61,939 bases of DNA from Micromonospora tarensis (GCF_016803395.1 NZ_JAEVHL010000018.1:1-61939); one strand, 5' to 3'. Counted from the stretch's first letter, positions 46,175-56,344 are shown. The notes: generated by a model not told the origin, from the letters alone. A program made the numbers and translations.

Positions 46175-46819
46175 ATGACTTCCACCCCGAACCGACGCAG
46201 AGCGACTGGCATGACTGCCGAACAGCGACGCGAGACCATCATCCGCGCTGCTCTACCCCTGGTGGCCGAGCGCGGGGCCGCCGTGACGACCGCGCAGATC
46301 GCCCGGGCCGCGGGCATCGGTGAAGCCACGGTCTTCCGCGTCTTCGACGACAAGGACGCCGTGCTCGAGGCGTGCGTCGCCGCAGCCATGGATCCCACCC
46401 ATGTCCTTCAACAGTTGCGATCGATCTCGCTTGCGCAACCGTTGGTGGACCGACTCGTCGACGCGGTCGACGCGCTCGACGCTTACCTCAACCGCATGGG
46501 CGCGGTGATCGGTGCCCTGCACGCCTCCGGCAACTCCAACCCCAACCGCAGATCAGGGCGTGGCACCGCGGAACCCGCCCAGCCACGGCAGCGATCCGCG
46601 GGGCGTGACGCCTCGCAGGCAGCCACCCGGCAGGCGATCCTCGAATTGATCGAACCCGAGCAGCCACACCTACGGCTTCCGGCCCACACTCTGACCGACC
46701 TGTTCCTCGGCATGTTCTTCGGCAGGAGCCGAAACCTGCACCAGCACACCGGAATCGACACCCGCCAGCTCGTCGACCTCTTCCTCCACGGCGCTTACTC
46801 GACCGGCAGGGCGGCGTGA
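46175..46819 (+). CDS. TetR-family regulator
   Basis: 214 aa from ATG 46175. HTH A-Q-I-A-R-A-A-G-I-G-E-A-T-V-F-R-V-F-D-D-K near residues 40-60; a variable helical ligand domain follows with a disordered insert (S-G-N-S-N-P-N-R-R). Preceded by a perfect palindrome, so autoregulated. Targets unknown; the neighbouring FUSC-like exporter or NhaA are candidates. Confidence 0.87.
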   Translation: MTSTPNRRRATGMTAEQRRETIIRAALPLVAERGAAVTTAQIARAAGIGEATVFRVFDDKDAVLEACVAAAMDPTHVLQQLRSISLAQPLVDRLVDAVDALDAYLNRMGAVIGALHASGNSNPNRRSGRGTAEPAQPRQRSAGRDASQAATRQAILELIEPEQPHLRLPAHTLTDLFLGMFFGRSRNLHQHTGIDTRQLVDLFLHGAYSTGRAA

Positions 46820-47035
46820 CAGCCGCATCGGCGAGCCAGCGCACCTACCGAACGACGCCAGCAGCGTCGGGCGTCCAGCACGTCGCCGGTCCACCGCAGT
46901 CAAACCCGACATGATGGTGATGTCTGCCGCAGCTACGTCCGTACAGTCCACACGGCCGATGCCGGTACCGTTGCAAACGGTGCGCCGGGAAGTCTGGTCG
47001 GCAACGTCCGACCCGACCCCCGAGAGTGAGCATTC

Positions 47036-48367
47036 ATGACAGCAGCACCGCCGCAAAGCCCGCGCTTGTTCGGCCGAGGGTCGTGGCTCGAAGACCGGCG
47101 CATCGGCGACATCCTGCGGAAAGAGACCATCGGTGGCGTCCTGCTGCTCGCCGGTGCGGTCCTCGCCCTGATCTGGGCGAACTCTCCCTGGGGGAACGGC
47201 TACGAGACACTGCGCGGGTTCACGATCGGCCCGAAGTCGCTGCACCTTGATCTGTCGGTCGCGACGTGGGCAGCCGACGGGCTGCTGGCGATCTTCTTCT
47301 TCGTCGCTGGCCTCGAGCTGAAACGTGAGTTCGTAGCAGGGGACCTGCGTGATCCGCGGCGTGCCGCGGTGCCGATCGCCGCGGCGGTCGGCGGCGTGCT
47401 GATCCCCGCTGTGCTGTACCTGGTGATCAACCTCAGCTCGGCTGATGGGCAGGCCAAGGGCTGGGCGATCCCGACCGCCACGGACATCGCCTTCGCGCTG
47501 GCGGTTCTGGCGGTCATCGGCCGATTCCTGCCGCGTGCCATGCGTACGTTCCTGCTCACCCTCGCCGTGGTCGACGATCTGCTCGCGATCGTCATCATCG
47601 CCGTCTTCTACACCGCGAGCCTGTCGATTCTGCCGCTGCTCGCCACGCTGGTCCCGCTGGCGGCGTTCACCGTCCTGGTGCAACGCCGGGTCCGGTCGTG
47701 GTGGCTGCTGCTGCCGCTGGCGTTCGCCACCTGGACGTTGATGCACGCCTCCGGCGTTCACGCCACCGTCGCCGGGGTTCTGCTGGGCTTCGCGGTTCCG
47801 GTGCTGCGCAGCCGCAAGGCGGGCGGCCCGGACGCTGCTCCCGGGCTGGCCGAGCACTTCGAGCACCGCTTCCGGCCGATCTCCGCCGGCGTTGCCGTGC
47901 CGGTCTTCGCGTTCATGTCCGCCGGCGTCGCGGTCGGCGGGCTCAGCGGGCTCGGCTCCGCCTTCACCGACCCGGTCGCGATCGGCATCATCGTCGGCCT
48001 GGTGCTGGGCAAACCGATCGGGATCACCGCCGCGACGTGGCTGGTCACCCGGTTCACCCGGGCGAAGATGGACAGCGGCTTCGCCTGGATCGACGTGGTC
48101 GGTCTTGCGGTGCTCGCCGGGATCGGGTTCACGGTGTCGCTGCTGATCGGGGAACTGGCCTTCGGTCTCGGCAGCGACCGCGACGACCACGTCAAGGTCG
48201 CGGTGCTGGCCGGCTCGCTGGCCGCCGCGCTGTTGGCCACGGTCATCCTGCGCCTGCGCAACCGCACCTACCGGCGCATCCACGACGCGGAGACCGTCGA
48301 TGCCGACCGCGACAACATCCCCGACGTCTACCAGCAGCCCGCCGGAAGCCGTACCGACACTGCCTGA
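47036..48367 (+). CDS. nhaA: Na+/H+ antiporter NhaA
   Basis: 443 aa from ATG 47036. Twelve helices; conserved [24 protein letters not shown], and the paired Asp motif V-V-D-D-L-L-A-I used for ion binding. It expels Na+ for protons at high pH or salt. The C-terminal cytoplasmic tail is Asp/Arg-rich. Convergent with the DUF2254 gene. Confidence 0.94.
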   Translation: MTAAPPQSPRLFGRGSWLEDRRIGDILRKETIGGVLLLAGAVLALIWANSPWGNGYETLRGFTIGPKSLHLDLSVATWAADGLLAIFFFVAGLELKREFVAGDLRDPRRAAVPIAAAVGGVLIPAVLYLVINLSSADGQAKGWAIPTATDIAFALAVLAVIGRFLPRAMRTFLLTLAVVDDLLAIVIIAVFYTASLSILPLLATLVPLAAFTVLVQRRVRSWWLLLPLAFATWTLMHASGVHATVAGVLLGFAVPVLRSRKAGGPDAAPGLAEHFEHRFRPISAGVAVPVFAFMSAGVAVGGLSGLGSAFTDPVAIGIIVGLVLGKPIGITAATWLVTRFTRAKMDSGFAWIDVVGLAVLAGIGFTVSLLIGELAFGLGSDRDDHVKVAVLAGSLAAALLATVILRLRNRTYRRIHDAETVDADRDNIPDVYQQPAGSRTDTA

Positions 48368-48423
48368 CCGTTTCGCCCGCCCACCCGCGCAGATCGTCGC
48401 TCGCGGAGGGCACCCCGGGGTCG

Positions 48424-49629
48424 TCAGCTACTGTCGTCGGCTGCCGTTGGTAGCCGACGATCGATCGCCGCTCGGTGGACGGGAAGCGCAATGGAGGCCA
48501 CGTCACGGACGATGGAGTCCAGCAATCGCAAGACACGTGGCTGGTCGCTGGAGACGAGTCGGATGTCGTCGACGATCATGGCCAGGACCGTGTCGTACGA
48601 GATGTTGCTCATCCGGGCGCGGACGGTGCCGTCGTCGTCGCGGACGGCGTAGGTGGGATCGGGGCGGGTCGCGAGCCGGCGGAGGAGGTCGTGTGCCTCC
48701 TGGACGGCCCGGACGGCGGTGGTGACGTCGTTGACTCCTGGGGACAGCGCGCGTTCGGCGATGTCGGCGAGTTGCCGGAAGCCGAATCCGAGGTCTTGGC
48801 CCGGGCTGCGTTCCACACCGATGGTCACGCCCAGCCCGGCGCGGTCGGCCGGCACCGGGCGGGCCACACCACCGGCGGTCCGGTGCACCCGCAGCAGGGG
48901 CGCTCCCGAGGCGACGAAGTCACCCGGGACAGGGACGACGGAGATCGCACACTCGTGCTCCCGTGCCAACCGCCCGAGCAGGTCGAGGTCGACGTTGTTG
49001 ACCATGCCGGGTTCCGAGGCCGGCACCGTCTGTGTCACCTCTCCGGGAACACGCGCCGGTGGCTCGTCGGGTGGGGGGAGACGGGCGATCGACCGTCGGG
49101 TCTGCGCGCCGATGGAGCCGATGATGTGGGAAACCCTCATCACCGTGGTGATGTGGTGCAGGTAGTAGATGAACGTGGCGCTGCTGGCCAGGACGAGGGC
49201 TATCGACACGGCGAGGGACAGCTCCGGTAGCCCTTGGCCCTCCTGATCTGGCAGAGCGGCCAGCACCACCATCGCGAACAGGAAGGTGGCGACGAACGTA
49301 CCGAGCGTTGCCTGGATGATCCGGTCCTGCAGAAAGGTCCGCAGGACCCGGGGGGAGTACTGGCTGCTGGTCAGTTGCAGGGCCACGACCGTGATGGAGA
49401 AGACCAGCGCGGTGAAGGAGATCATCGCCGTGATGATCGAGGACAGCAGCGAGCGTGCACCGGCGGGGCCGCTGGGCACGATCCCCCCGAAGGGCAGATC
49501 CAACTGCAGCTCCAGCGCCGACAGCCCGACCGCCGCCAACACCGCACCAACCGAGAAGATCGCCGGCACCAGCCAGAAGCTTTCCCGTACCTCGGCCAGG
49601 CGCGCTGACGCGGTGCGGGGCCGGCTCAC
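48424..49629 (-). CDS. DUF2254 membrane protein
   Basis: 401 aa from GTG 49629; 49671 is a longer alternative. Four N-terminal membrane helices (L-V-P-A-I-F-S-V-G-A-V-L-A-A; M-I-S-F-T-A-L-V-F-S-I-T-V-V-A-L-Q) and a soluble C-terminal domain with F-G-F-R-Q-L-A-D-I-A-E-R-A-L-S-P-G-V-N-D-V-T-T-A. Role unknown. Pieces of this gene or relatives occur at 45975 and 59919. Confidence 0.85.
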   Translation of the reverse strand: MSRPRTASARLAEVRESFWLVPAIFSVGAVLAAVGLSALELQLDLPFGGIVPSGPAGARSLLSSIITAMISFTALVFSITVVALQLTSSQYSPRVLRTFLQDRIIQATLGTFVATFLFAMVVLAALPDQEGQGLPELSLAVSIALVLASSATFIYYLHHITTVMRVSHIIGSIGAQTRRSIARLPPPDEPPARVPGEVTQTVPASEPGMVNNVDLDLLGRLAREHECAISVVPVPGDFVASGAPLLRVHRTAGGVARPVPADRAGLGVTIGVERSPGQDLGFGFRQLADIAERALSPGVNDVTTAVRAVQEAHDLLRRLATRPDPTYAVRDDDGTVRARMSNISYDTVLAMIVDDIRLVSSDQPRVLRLLDSIVRDVASIALPVHRAAIDRRLPTAADDSS

Positions 49630-49765
49630 AATGCGCAGTTCTTCGTCAACACATGTTCCATCGTGTCGCACGCCCGGATGCGGCGCGCATCGTCTGCCGA
49701 TCTCTGCGACGCCTCCGGTACGCGGCCCCGGGTGTGAACCTGGGACAACGGGGTAGCGGCGAGGG

Positions 49766-50995
49766 ATGGATGCGCTGCACCTCAGTTACGCCCTGGTGGG
49801 GATTCTGGGGGTGTTGTTGGCCTTCTGGTCCAGCGCCATTCGTCGGACTCCGGTCAGTGAGCCGCTGCTCGCGTTATTGGTGGGGGTGCTGGTCGGTCCG
49901 ATTCTCGGGCTGATCGACCTGCCGCATCACGAGGCGTCCGTGTTGACGTTGGAGGCGAGCCGGGTCCTGTTGGCCATCTCGCTGATGGCGGTCGCGTTGC
50001 GTTTTCCGCTGTCGGACTACCGGTCGGTGGTGCGCCCGGTCGGCGTGCTCCTCGCCGTCGCGATGGTTGGCATGGCGGTGGTCAGCGCCGGCCTGGCAGG
50101 GCTTGTCCTCGGCCTTCCCGTCGCTTTGGCGGCGTTGCTGGGCGCCTGTGTGACGCCGACGGACCCGGTCCTGGCTTCCAGCGTCGTCTCCGGAGGGCCG
50201 GCGGAGCGGCAGCTGCCGGCTCGTCTGCGTCAGGTGATCAGCGGTGAGTCGGGCGCGAACGACGGGCTCGCCTTCGTCTTCGTCGTGCTCGCGTTGTGCG
50301 CCGTGACCTCTGGATCAGTCGGTGGTTACCTTCTGGAGGCGGTGTGGGGGGTGGCGGGGGCCGTGGTGGTCGGCGTGGTGGTCGGTTACGCCGCCGGCCG
50401 GGCCGTCGTGGCGGCTGGGGCCCGGGAGGACGTTGATCAGGGCTCGCTGTTGGTCTTCACGGTCGTACTCGGCGTCGCGGCGCTGGGAGTCGCCAGGCTG
50501 GCGCGTACCGACGGCATCCTGGCGGTCTTCGTCGCTGGCCTCGCCTACAACGCGGTGATCGGGGACCGATCTCGCGCGTCGGAGCAAAGGCTCGACGACG
50601 CGCTCACCCGCTATCTGGTGTTGCCGTTGTTCTTCCTGCTCGGGGTTGAGGTGCCGTGGCGTGAGTGGCGCGAGTCGGGCTGGACGCTGGTGGCGTTCGT
50701 CATCGCGGTGTTGGTGCTGCGCCGGCTGCCGGTGGTGCTCGCGCTGAAGCCGGCCCTGGGGCTGTCCTGGCGCAGTGCGGTGTTCCTGGGTTGGTTCGGA
50801 CCGATCGGTGTGTCGGCGCTGTTCTATCTCACCTACAGCCAGGAGGAAGGAGCCGGGGATCCTCGGCTGTGGGCCGCCGGCAGTCTGGTGGTGGTGGCGA
50901 GCACGGTGGTGCACGGGGTTACCGCTATGCCCGGTCGTCGCTGGTACGCGCACCGTGCGGAGCCGGCGACCGCTACCGGCGGTCCGCCCGGTTGA
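49766..50995 (+). CDS. CPA1-family Na+(K+)/H+ antiporter
   Basis: 409 aa from ATG 49766. About twelve helices with the ion-site motifs V-T-P-T-D-P-V and S-G-E-S-G-A-N-D-G-L-A-F, plus G-W-F-G-P-I-G-V-S-A-L-F-Y near the end. Exchanges monovalent cation for proton. The same C-terminal segment recurs as a fragment at 61084. Convergent overlap of 23 bp with mscS. Confidence 0.88.
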   Translation: MDALHLSYALVGILGVLLAFWSSAIRRTPVSEPLLALLVGVLVGPILGLIDLPHHEASVLTLEASRVLLAISLMAVALRFPLSDYRSVVRPVGVLLAVAMVGMAVVSAGLAGLVLGLPVALAALLGACVTPTDPVLASSVVSGGPAERQLPARLRQVISGESGANDGLAFVFVVLALCAVTSGSVGGYLLEAVWGVAGAVVVGVVVGYAAGRAVVAAGAREDVDQGSLLVFTVVLGVAALGVARLARTDGILAVFVAGLAYNAVIGDRSRASEQRLDDALTRYLVLPLFFLLGVEVPWREWRESGWTLVAFVIAVLVLRRLPVVLALKPALGLSWRSAVFLGWFGPIGVSALFYLTYSQEEGAGDPRLWAAGSLVVVASTVVHGVTAMPGRRWYAHRAEPATATGGPPG

Positions 50996-51899
50996 TGACA
51001 GCTTCCGGCGCCTCGGGTGTGTGGACGGTGATGTCCTGGGTCGCCGACGCCACCCGGATGCCGTTTTCGGCAAACCGGTCCAGCACTCGCCGGGTGACCT
51101 GGTCCTTGACCTGACGGGCGGCTCGGACCGGCACGACGAACCGTGCTGACAGTTCGACCCAGTTCGGGGTGGCGCGGACGAACACGCGGGCATCGACCTC
51201 TGCCTCGGCGACCGGGTAGCGGTGACGCATCTGCGCGATGGCGTGCCGCGCCTCGGCCGTCGAGGAAATGTTCTGCGCCTCCTCGCACAGGATGCGCTCC
51301 GCGAGGTGCCAGTCCGCCTGGTAGGGGATGGGGAAGGTCAGTTCGTCCCACAGGTGGTCCAACACCGTGCTGCTGTTGTAGACCGGTGTGCAGAACACGA
51401 AGCGGTTCGACAGGGACACCACCCGTCCGGTGTACTGGCGGCCGCGTATCCAGGATTCCGGGTCGGTGGAGGATCCGCTTTCCAGGATGCGGGTCCGCAG
51501 CGGGGTGATGTCCAGGACGTCGCCGCGCACCTCGCACATCTGAATCCGGTCACCGACGCGGAACTGCCGGCCGGTGAGGATGGCGATCCACCCGGCGAAC
51601 GCGCCGATGACCTCCTGCAGGGCCAGCGCGAGACCGACGCCGAGTAGTCCGACGACCAGGCCGATCCGGCCGGCGAACGGCCGCCACAGCAGTGCCAGCG
51701 CAAGCAGCAACGCCACGACGGTCAGGTAATGCACCGCCTTGCGCAGGTAGTAGCGATTGGTGGTGTCGCTCACCCGCAGGGTCGCCAGACGGCCAGCGAC
51801 AGGGGCGATGACGACGGCCAACACCACTAGGACGACGCTGGTCACGAGGCGACCGCTCACGCTGCTCGTGTCCCAGAATGCCTCCAGGAACCGCTCCAT
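50973..51899 (-). CDS. MscS-family mechanosensitive channel
   Basis: 308 aa from ATG 51899. Three helices, the pore helix G-V-G-L-A-L-A-L-Q-E-V-I-G-A-F-A-G-W, beta-domain motif F-R-V-G-D-R-I, and S-L-S-N-R-F-V-F-C-T-P-V-Y-N-S-S in the vestibule. Opens on membrane tension to release solutes. Confidence 0.85.
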   Translation of the reverse strand: MERFLEAFWDTSSVSGRLVTSVVLVVLAVVIAPVAGRLATLRVSDTTNRYYLRKAVHYLTVVALLLALALLWRPFAGRIGLVVGLLGVGLALALQEVIGAFAGWIAILTGRQFRVGDRIQMCEVRGDVLDITPLRTRILESGSSTDPESWIRGRQYTGRVVSLSNRFVFCTPVYNSSTVLDHLWDELTFPIPYQADWHLAERILCEEAQNISSTAEARHAIAQMRHRYPVAEAEVDARVFVRATPNWVELSARFVVPVRAARQVKDQVTRRVLDRFAENGIRVASATQDITVHTPEAPEAVINRADRR

Positions 51900-52106
51900 G
51901 CTGCTCGCCCATCGTCCCCGGCGATCGGCCGATGGGGGTCCGTCGCGTCGTTTCCACCATATGCAGCAGCTGACGGTGGAATCTCGCAAACGCCCGTCCC
52001 GTGGCGGGCCAGCGCCACGCGTACGTCATCCCGCTCATCCGCAGCGGGTGAGTGGTCGGTCAGCACAGGTCGAACCGCGATGCCCCGTCCCCGCGGCAAC
52101 TCGTGA

Positions 52107-52532
52107 TCACCGGACTGTCAGCTCACGAGCGGCGAGCGCCCGACCGCCTTCAAAGGCCCGGTACGGTCCCGACGGCCCGAGCTGGTAACGGTCGGTGAGG
52201 TCGCGGTGAGAGAACCGGATCACCGTGCCCTGCACGGTCACCAGCTGCGGCGGAGTAGGCACCGGCTGGCCCGTCGACAGCACGAGCAGGGTTCCATCGG
52301 TCAGATCCACGTCGCGTACGACGAACGCCGTGTCGGTGATGACCCGCTCGACGCTCGCGGTCACGGTGAGCAGGTCGCCCACCTCGGCCCGCGCGACCGT
52401 TCCTGGTGTGGTGGTGAGCGTCGGTTCGGGGCTGGGCTGCGGAGTCACGGGGCTGCTGGTGCAGCCTGCGGCGAGCAGGACCACCGCTGGTAGCGCTGCC
52501 ATTGAACGCACCCGGCCATTCCAGTTGCCCAT
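52107..52532 (-). CDS. Putative lipoprotein
   Basis: 141 aa from ATG 52532 (GAGGAGG 8 bp upstream). Lipobox L-A-A-G-C after a short hydrophobic core, a Pro/Thr linker, then a small beta-rich domain (V-E-R-V-I-T-D-T-A-F-V-V-R-D-V-D-L) that looks OB-like. Anchored outside the membrane. No specific function. Confidence 0.8.
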   Translation of the reverse strand: MGNWNGRVRSMAALPAVVLLAAGCTSSPVTPQPSPEPTLTTTPGTVARAEVGDLLTVTASVERVITDTAFVVRDVDLTDGTLLVLSTGQPVPTPPQLVTVQGTVIRFSHRDLTDRYQLGPSGPYRAFEGGRALAARELTVR

Positions 52533-52717
52533 TCGTGGGTCCTCCTCGCCGTCGTGGCGCTTGGTCAAGGATTTCCCCGGGATGTCGCGGTACGACCGCC
52601 AAAGCCTGTGACGGTTGGGTGACGATTCCCGCCGTCGATCAGTGCCTTGGAGTAGCGGCTCTGGATCGTGGCACCAGCCGGCGTGTCCCGCGTACAAGCG
52701 GTGGGTACGTCAACCGG

Positions 52718-53234
52718 ATGGTGCTGAAGAACCCTGGGGACCTGCTCAGGCTGCTCGTCATCGCCGCGATCGTCTATCCGGCGCTGGTGCTGATCCTGCG
52801 GCTCTCCGGCAAACGCACGTTGTCCAAGCTCAACGCGTTCGACTTCGTGGTCACGGTGGCCCTGGGGTCCACGCTGGCGACGATCCTGCTCTCGCGGGAC
52901 GTGTCACTGCTGGAGGGGATCCTTGCGCTGGCCCTGCTGGTGACGTTGCAGTACGTGGTGGCACTGCTCGCCGTACGCTGGCCGCCGTCGCAGCGCCTGC
53001 TCAAGGCGCGCGCCCCACGATGCTGTTGCGCGACGGTCGGGTGCGGCACGCCGCCCTGCGACGCGCTCGGATCGCGGAGAGTGAGATCCGGCAGGCGGCC
53101 CGTGGTAACGGCATCGGAGACCTGAGCGAGTTGGCCGCGGTGGTGCTGGAGTCCGACGCAGTCTCAGCGTCATCCCCAGCAGTAAGCTTGGTGACGGCAG
53201 CAGCCTCGATGACGTCGTCGACCACGCGGGCTAG
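52718..53234 (+). CDS. DUF421 (YetF-like) membrane protein with two frameshifts
   Basis: ATG 52718. Three helices (L-L-V-I-A-A-I-V-Y-P-A-L-V-L; F-D-F-V-V-T-V-A-L-G-S-T-L-A) then the cytosolic domain in a second frame (M-L-L-R-D-G-R-V, L-A-A-V-V-L-E-S-D) and its last strand in a third (S-V-I-P-S-S-K-L-G-D-G-S-S-L-D-D-V). Each break equals one lost base, near 53015 (GCGCGCGCCCC tract) and near 53160. Otherwise the protein is full length. Confidence 0.82.
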
Positions 53235-53371
53235 CTGAGCGGCACAGGTGTCTGCGCCGCTCCTGGTGGGCACCGAGGCAACCGCCGTCGCAGGTATGAT
53301 CGTTCGGAATCGGTGGGGCGCCGCGAGGTCTGGTCGGCATCGTGATGACGCACGTCTGTGGAGCGTGATCG

Positions 53372-54619
53372 ATGCTGTTGTTGTCGTTCGCCGTTGTCCT
53401 GCTGGTGGCCGTGCTGCTCTCGGCACTGGCTCATCGCACCATCCTGTCTACCGCGGCGCTGTTCCTGGTTGCCGGGTTCATCCTCGGCGAGGACACCACC
53501 GGGCTGCTGCACCTGCACTCCGATTCCCCCATCGTGGCGCAACTCGCGGAGCTTGCCCTGTTCGCGGTGCTGTTCACCGACGGGATGCGGGTCGGCTGGG
53601 CAGACCTGCGCTCGGCATGGCGGCTGCCCGGCCGGGCGCTGGGTTGGGGCCTACCCCTCACCCTGCTGATCACGGCGCTGCTGGCCCATTATGTGGCCGG
53701 CCTGGGCTGGCCGGAGGCGCTGCTGATCGGCGCGATCCTGGCCCCCACCGACCCGGTGTTCGCGGCGGCGCTGGTGGGCAATGACAAGGTGCCAGCCCGC
53801 CTACGGCATCTGCTCAACGTGGAGTCGGGCGTCAATGACGGGCTGGCCCTCCCCTTCGTGGTGCTGCTTCTGGCTGTCGCCGCCGGCTCGGACGACCTGC
53901 ACCTGGGAGAGATCGCCGGCGAACTCGCGATGGGACTGCTCATCGGTGTGCTGGTGCCGCTGCTGGCGATCGCGTTGGAGCGCACCCGCTGGCTTGCGGC
54001 GTCCGCCGCGTACGCGCCGCTGAACGGGGTGGCGATCGGGCTTCTGGTGTTGGCGTTGGGCAAGGTCACCCACGGTAACCTGTTCCTGGCCGCGTTCGCG
54101 GCGGGGATCACCGTTGCCACGTTCGGGCCGCGGGAGCGGGCGGCGTTCGAGCATTTCGGGGAGAACGTCGCCGAGCTGTTGAAACTCGCCGCGCTGTTGG
54201 TCTTCGGCGCGCTGATCTCGGTTCGGTTCCTGGGCGAGATCTCCTGGACCGGCTGGGCCTTCGCGGTGCTGGCGATCTTCGTGGCTCGTCCGGTCGCGTT
54301 GTGGATCTCGTTTCTCCGCTCCGGGCTCGGCGCCAGGGAGCAGGCCGCGGCGATGTGGTTCGGGCCGAAGGGCTTCGCTTCCGTCGTCTACGGGCTGCTG
54401 GTCCTGGAGTCCGGCATCGCGGCCGGCGACGAGGTGTTCCACCTCGTCGCTCTGACAATCGTGATCTCCATCCTGTTGCACTCGTCGACCGATGTCGTGA
54501 TAGCGCAAGCCTTTGACGAGTCCCGGGAGACGCCTGCCTGGTTCGGCGTGCTACATCGGGCCCGGCGACCGCTGCGGCCCCGGCGGCGAGATCGGGACAG
54601 GTCGTCCGCCGACGGTTGA
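53372..54619 (+). CDS. CPA1-family Na+(K+)/H+ antiporter
   Basis: 415 aa from ATG 53372. Motifs L-A-P-T-D-P-V-F, N-V-E-S-G-V-N-D-G-L-A-L and M-W-F-G-P-K-G-F-A-S-V-V-Y. Distinct from the copy at 49766 (longer loop, Arg-rich tail). Cation/proton exchange. Its 3' end overlaps the convergent anti-sigma gene by 69 bp. Confidence 0.88.
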   Translation: MLLLSFAVVLLVAVLLSALAHRTILSTAALFLVAGFILGEDTTGLLHLHSDSPIVAQLAELALFAVLFTDGMRVGWADLRSAWRLPGRALGWGLPLTLLITALLAHYVAGLGWPEALLIGAILAPTDPVFAAALVGNDKVPARLRHLLNVESGVNDGLALPFVVLLLAVAAGSDDLHLGEIAGELAMGLLIGVLVPLLAIALERTRWLAASAAYAPLNGVAIGLLVLALGKVTHGNLFLAAFAAGITVATFGPRERAAFEHFGENVAELLKLAALLVFGALISVRFLGEISWTGWAFAVLAIFVARPVALWISFLRSGLGAREQAAAMWFGPKGFASVVYGLLVLESGIAAGDEVFHLVALTIVISILLHSSTDVVIAQAFDESRETPAWFGVLHRARRPLRPRRRDRDRSSADG

Positions 54620-55363
54620 TCCGTTGGGACCGCCGATGGCGGCCCAGACCGTCTTGCCGTCACCGAAGGAGAAGAAGCCCCAGTCGGTGGTGAGTGCGGC
54701 GATGATCGGTAGGCCACGACCACCTTCGGACATCTGACGGGGGAGTGCCGGGGCGGTGGAACTGGGAGTTTCGCCTCCCCGGTCTCGGACGCTGATCCTG
54801 AGCGACCCCGCCACGTGGGCGACCGTGATATCCATGTCCGTCCCGGCGTGTTGGACGGCGTTGCTGATCAGCTCCGAGGCGATGACCATGGCCCGGTCGG
54901 CCACGGCGTCCATGCCCCATGCGCGGCACTGCCGGGCGACGAGCTGGCGGGCGGCGGCGGGGGACTGCGCTCGGGCGGGCAGGTGCAGGTGCGCACGGCG
55001 AGAAGAGGGTGGCTCACGTCCGGCGGCAGGCTGTCCGAGGAGAGCCGTACCGAGGATCGCGTGCTGACCGAGGGTGGCGCGAAGCAGTCTCCCCGTGGGA
55101 GTCAGAGGATTGGTCGACAACGTCAGTTCCGGTCCGTCGGACCGGACCGGGGCCCACCGGGCGAGGAACGTGGCGATGGGAGCAACGTCCGACGTCGCGA
55201 GGGCGTTGAGGTCGACCACGAGGGTCAGCGGAGCGTCGAGGGAGCCTTCGAGCAGCAGAGAGGCAAGGTGCGGTTCTGCTTCGGGGGTGAGGTTGCCCGC
55301 GATGGCGATCCGCGTACTACCACCGTCGAAATCGCGCAGGACTGTCCATGTCAACCGAGCCAT
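54551..55363 (-). CDS. STAS-HATPase fusion (anti-sigma/antagonist hybrid)
   Basis: 270 aa. Residues 1-105 resemble a STAS domain (I-A-I-A-G-N-L-T-P-E-A-E; V-V-D-L-N-A-L-A-T-S-D-V-A), residues 130-250 an RsbW-like GHKL kinase: N-box V-I-A-S-E-L-I-S-N-A-V-Q-H-A, G1 D-R-G-G, and G-R-G-L-P-I-I-A-A-L. It joins both sides of the partner-switching pair in one chain. Six bp after the STAS gene, so co-transcribed. Confidence 0.82.
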   Translation of the reverse strand: MARLTWTVLRDFDGGSTRIAIAGNLTPEAEPHLASLLLEGSLDAPLTLVVDLNALATSDVAPIATFLARWAPVRSDGPELTLSTNPLTPTGRLLRATLGQHAILGTALLGQPAAGREPPSSRRAHLHLPARAQSPAAARQLVARQCRAWGMDAVADRAMVIASELISNAVQHAGTDMDITVAHVAGSLRISVRDRGGETPSSTAPALPRQMSEGGRGLPIIAALTTDWGFFSFGDGKTVWAAIGGPNGSTVGGRPVPISPPGPQRSPGPM

Positions 55364-55369
55364 GAAGTT

Positions 55370-55726
55370 CTAGCTGCCGTTCGACGAGCCGTAGATGGTG
55401 CCGGTCGGCCGCGTCGCGGGACGCTCAAGCGCGGCAGCCACCCCGGTGATCCGGAGCACCTCGGCGACGATTCCCTGTGCGTTACGCAGGACCAGGACTC
55501 GCCCCTGCTGGGCGGCGAGCCGGTGAACATCCACCAACTCCTTGACCGCACCGGAGTCGATCAGTGTGGTGTCGCGCAAATCGACGATCAACCACTGTCC
55601 GGCGCTTGACGCGAGCGTGCGCTCGACAGCCTCGCGCAGGTGGCCAGCGAAGGCCATGTCCAGTTCCCCGGAGAGGTGGAGAGTCCTCGGCGCGAGCCCC
55701 ACGCCAGAGGACCGGATGTTGAACAT
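55370..55726 (-). CDS. STAS anti-sigma-factor antagonist
   Basis: 118 aa from ATG 55726 with AGGAG 5 bp upstream. STAS fold with the phospho-acceptor Ser in T-T-L-I-D-S-G-A-V-K-E-L. In its dephosphorylated form such a protein binds an RsbW-type kinase and frees a sigma factor. Followed by the STAS-HATPase gene; preceded by a TGCA-N4-TGCA site. Confidence 0.88.
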   Translation of the reverse strand: MFNIRSSGVGLAPRTLHLSGELDMAFAGHLREAVERTLASSAGQWLIVDLRDTTLIDSGAVKELVDVHRLAAQQGRVLVLRNAQGIVAEVLRITGVAAALERPATRPTGTIYGSSNGS

Positions 55727-55763
55727 GAGGCTCCTGCCACCCCCAAGTCCCTCACCAAATACC

Positions 55764-55775
55764 TGCATGCCTGCA
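55764..55775 (-). promoter_or_regulatory. TGCA-N4-TGCA motif before STAS gene
   Basis: TGCATGCCTGCA, 38 bp upstream of the STAS start. Same pattern as at 56345 and 57866. Confidence 0.6.
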
Positions 55776-55820
55776 CGTATCGTTTACGGCGCAACGGTAC
55801 CTGCCCGGTGGCTTCCGCCA

Positions 55821-56333
55821 TCAAGGGCTGGCGCTGGACTCTTCCCAGTGCCGCCACCACAGCTCCTCCGCCGGTTCCCCGGCGGCGGTCACCAGCGCGT
55901 TGATCAGGTCGGTGGGCGTCTGCGGGCGTCCGGAATTGGCCGTTTTCAGGAGACGGCGAATCTCGGCCGTCCGGTGGCGCATGACATCGCCGACGAGGGC
56001 TTTGCCGCCATCGGTGAGAGTCAACCAGGCAACCCGCCGGTCGTCGGATTGTTGGCGCCGGGCCACCAGATTCCGACGTACCAGGCGATTGCACATCCTC
56101 GTCGCGGTCGATGGATGCACGCCGAGCGACGAAGCGAGGTCCACGGTGCGCAACGGGGCCCGTGCGGCGAGGATGACCAGTGTCCGGTACTGCGGCAGCG
56201 TGACTTCCGCGTCCAGTGAGCCCAGGGACCGGGCGGTGATCCCTACCAGTGCGCGGCTCAACGCGGACAAACCGTCAAGCAGTTCATTCTCAGCTGCAGT
56301 CGACGGAGTGCCGCCTTCCGCGTACGGTTTCAC
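55821..56333 (-). CDS. MarR-family regulator
   Basis: 170 aa from GTG 56333; GTG 56357 also possible. Winged helix: L-P-Q-Y-R-T-L-V-I-L-A, recognition helix H-P-S-T-A-T-R-M-C-N-R-L and wing R-R-Q-Q-S-D-D-R-R-V-A-W-L-T-L-T. It sits among partner-switching genes, and a TGCA-N4-TGCA site lies at its own promoter, so it may control the module. Confidence 0.85.
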   Translation of the reverse strand: MKPYAEGGTPSTAAENELLDGLSALSRALVGITARSLGSLDAEVTLPQYRTLVILAARAPLRTVDLASSLGVHPSTATRMCNRLVRRNLVARRQQSDDRRVAWLTLTDGGKALVGDVMRHRTAEIRRLLKTANSGRPQTPTDLINALVTAAGEPAEELWWRHWEESSASP

Positions 56334-56344
56334 CCGGAAATGAT

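Noticed and set aside
46670..48283. A 537-codon open frame on the minus strand
   Set aside because: Antisense to the well-supported NhaA gene.
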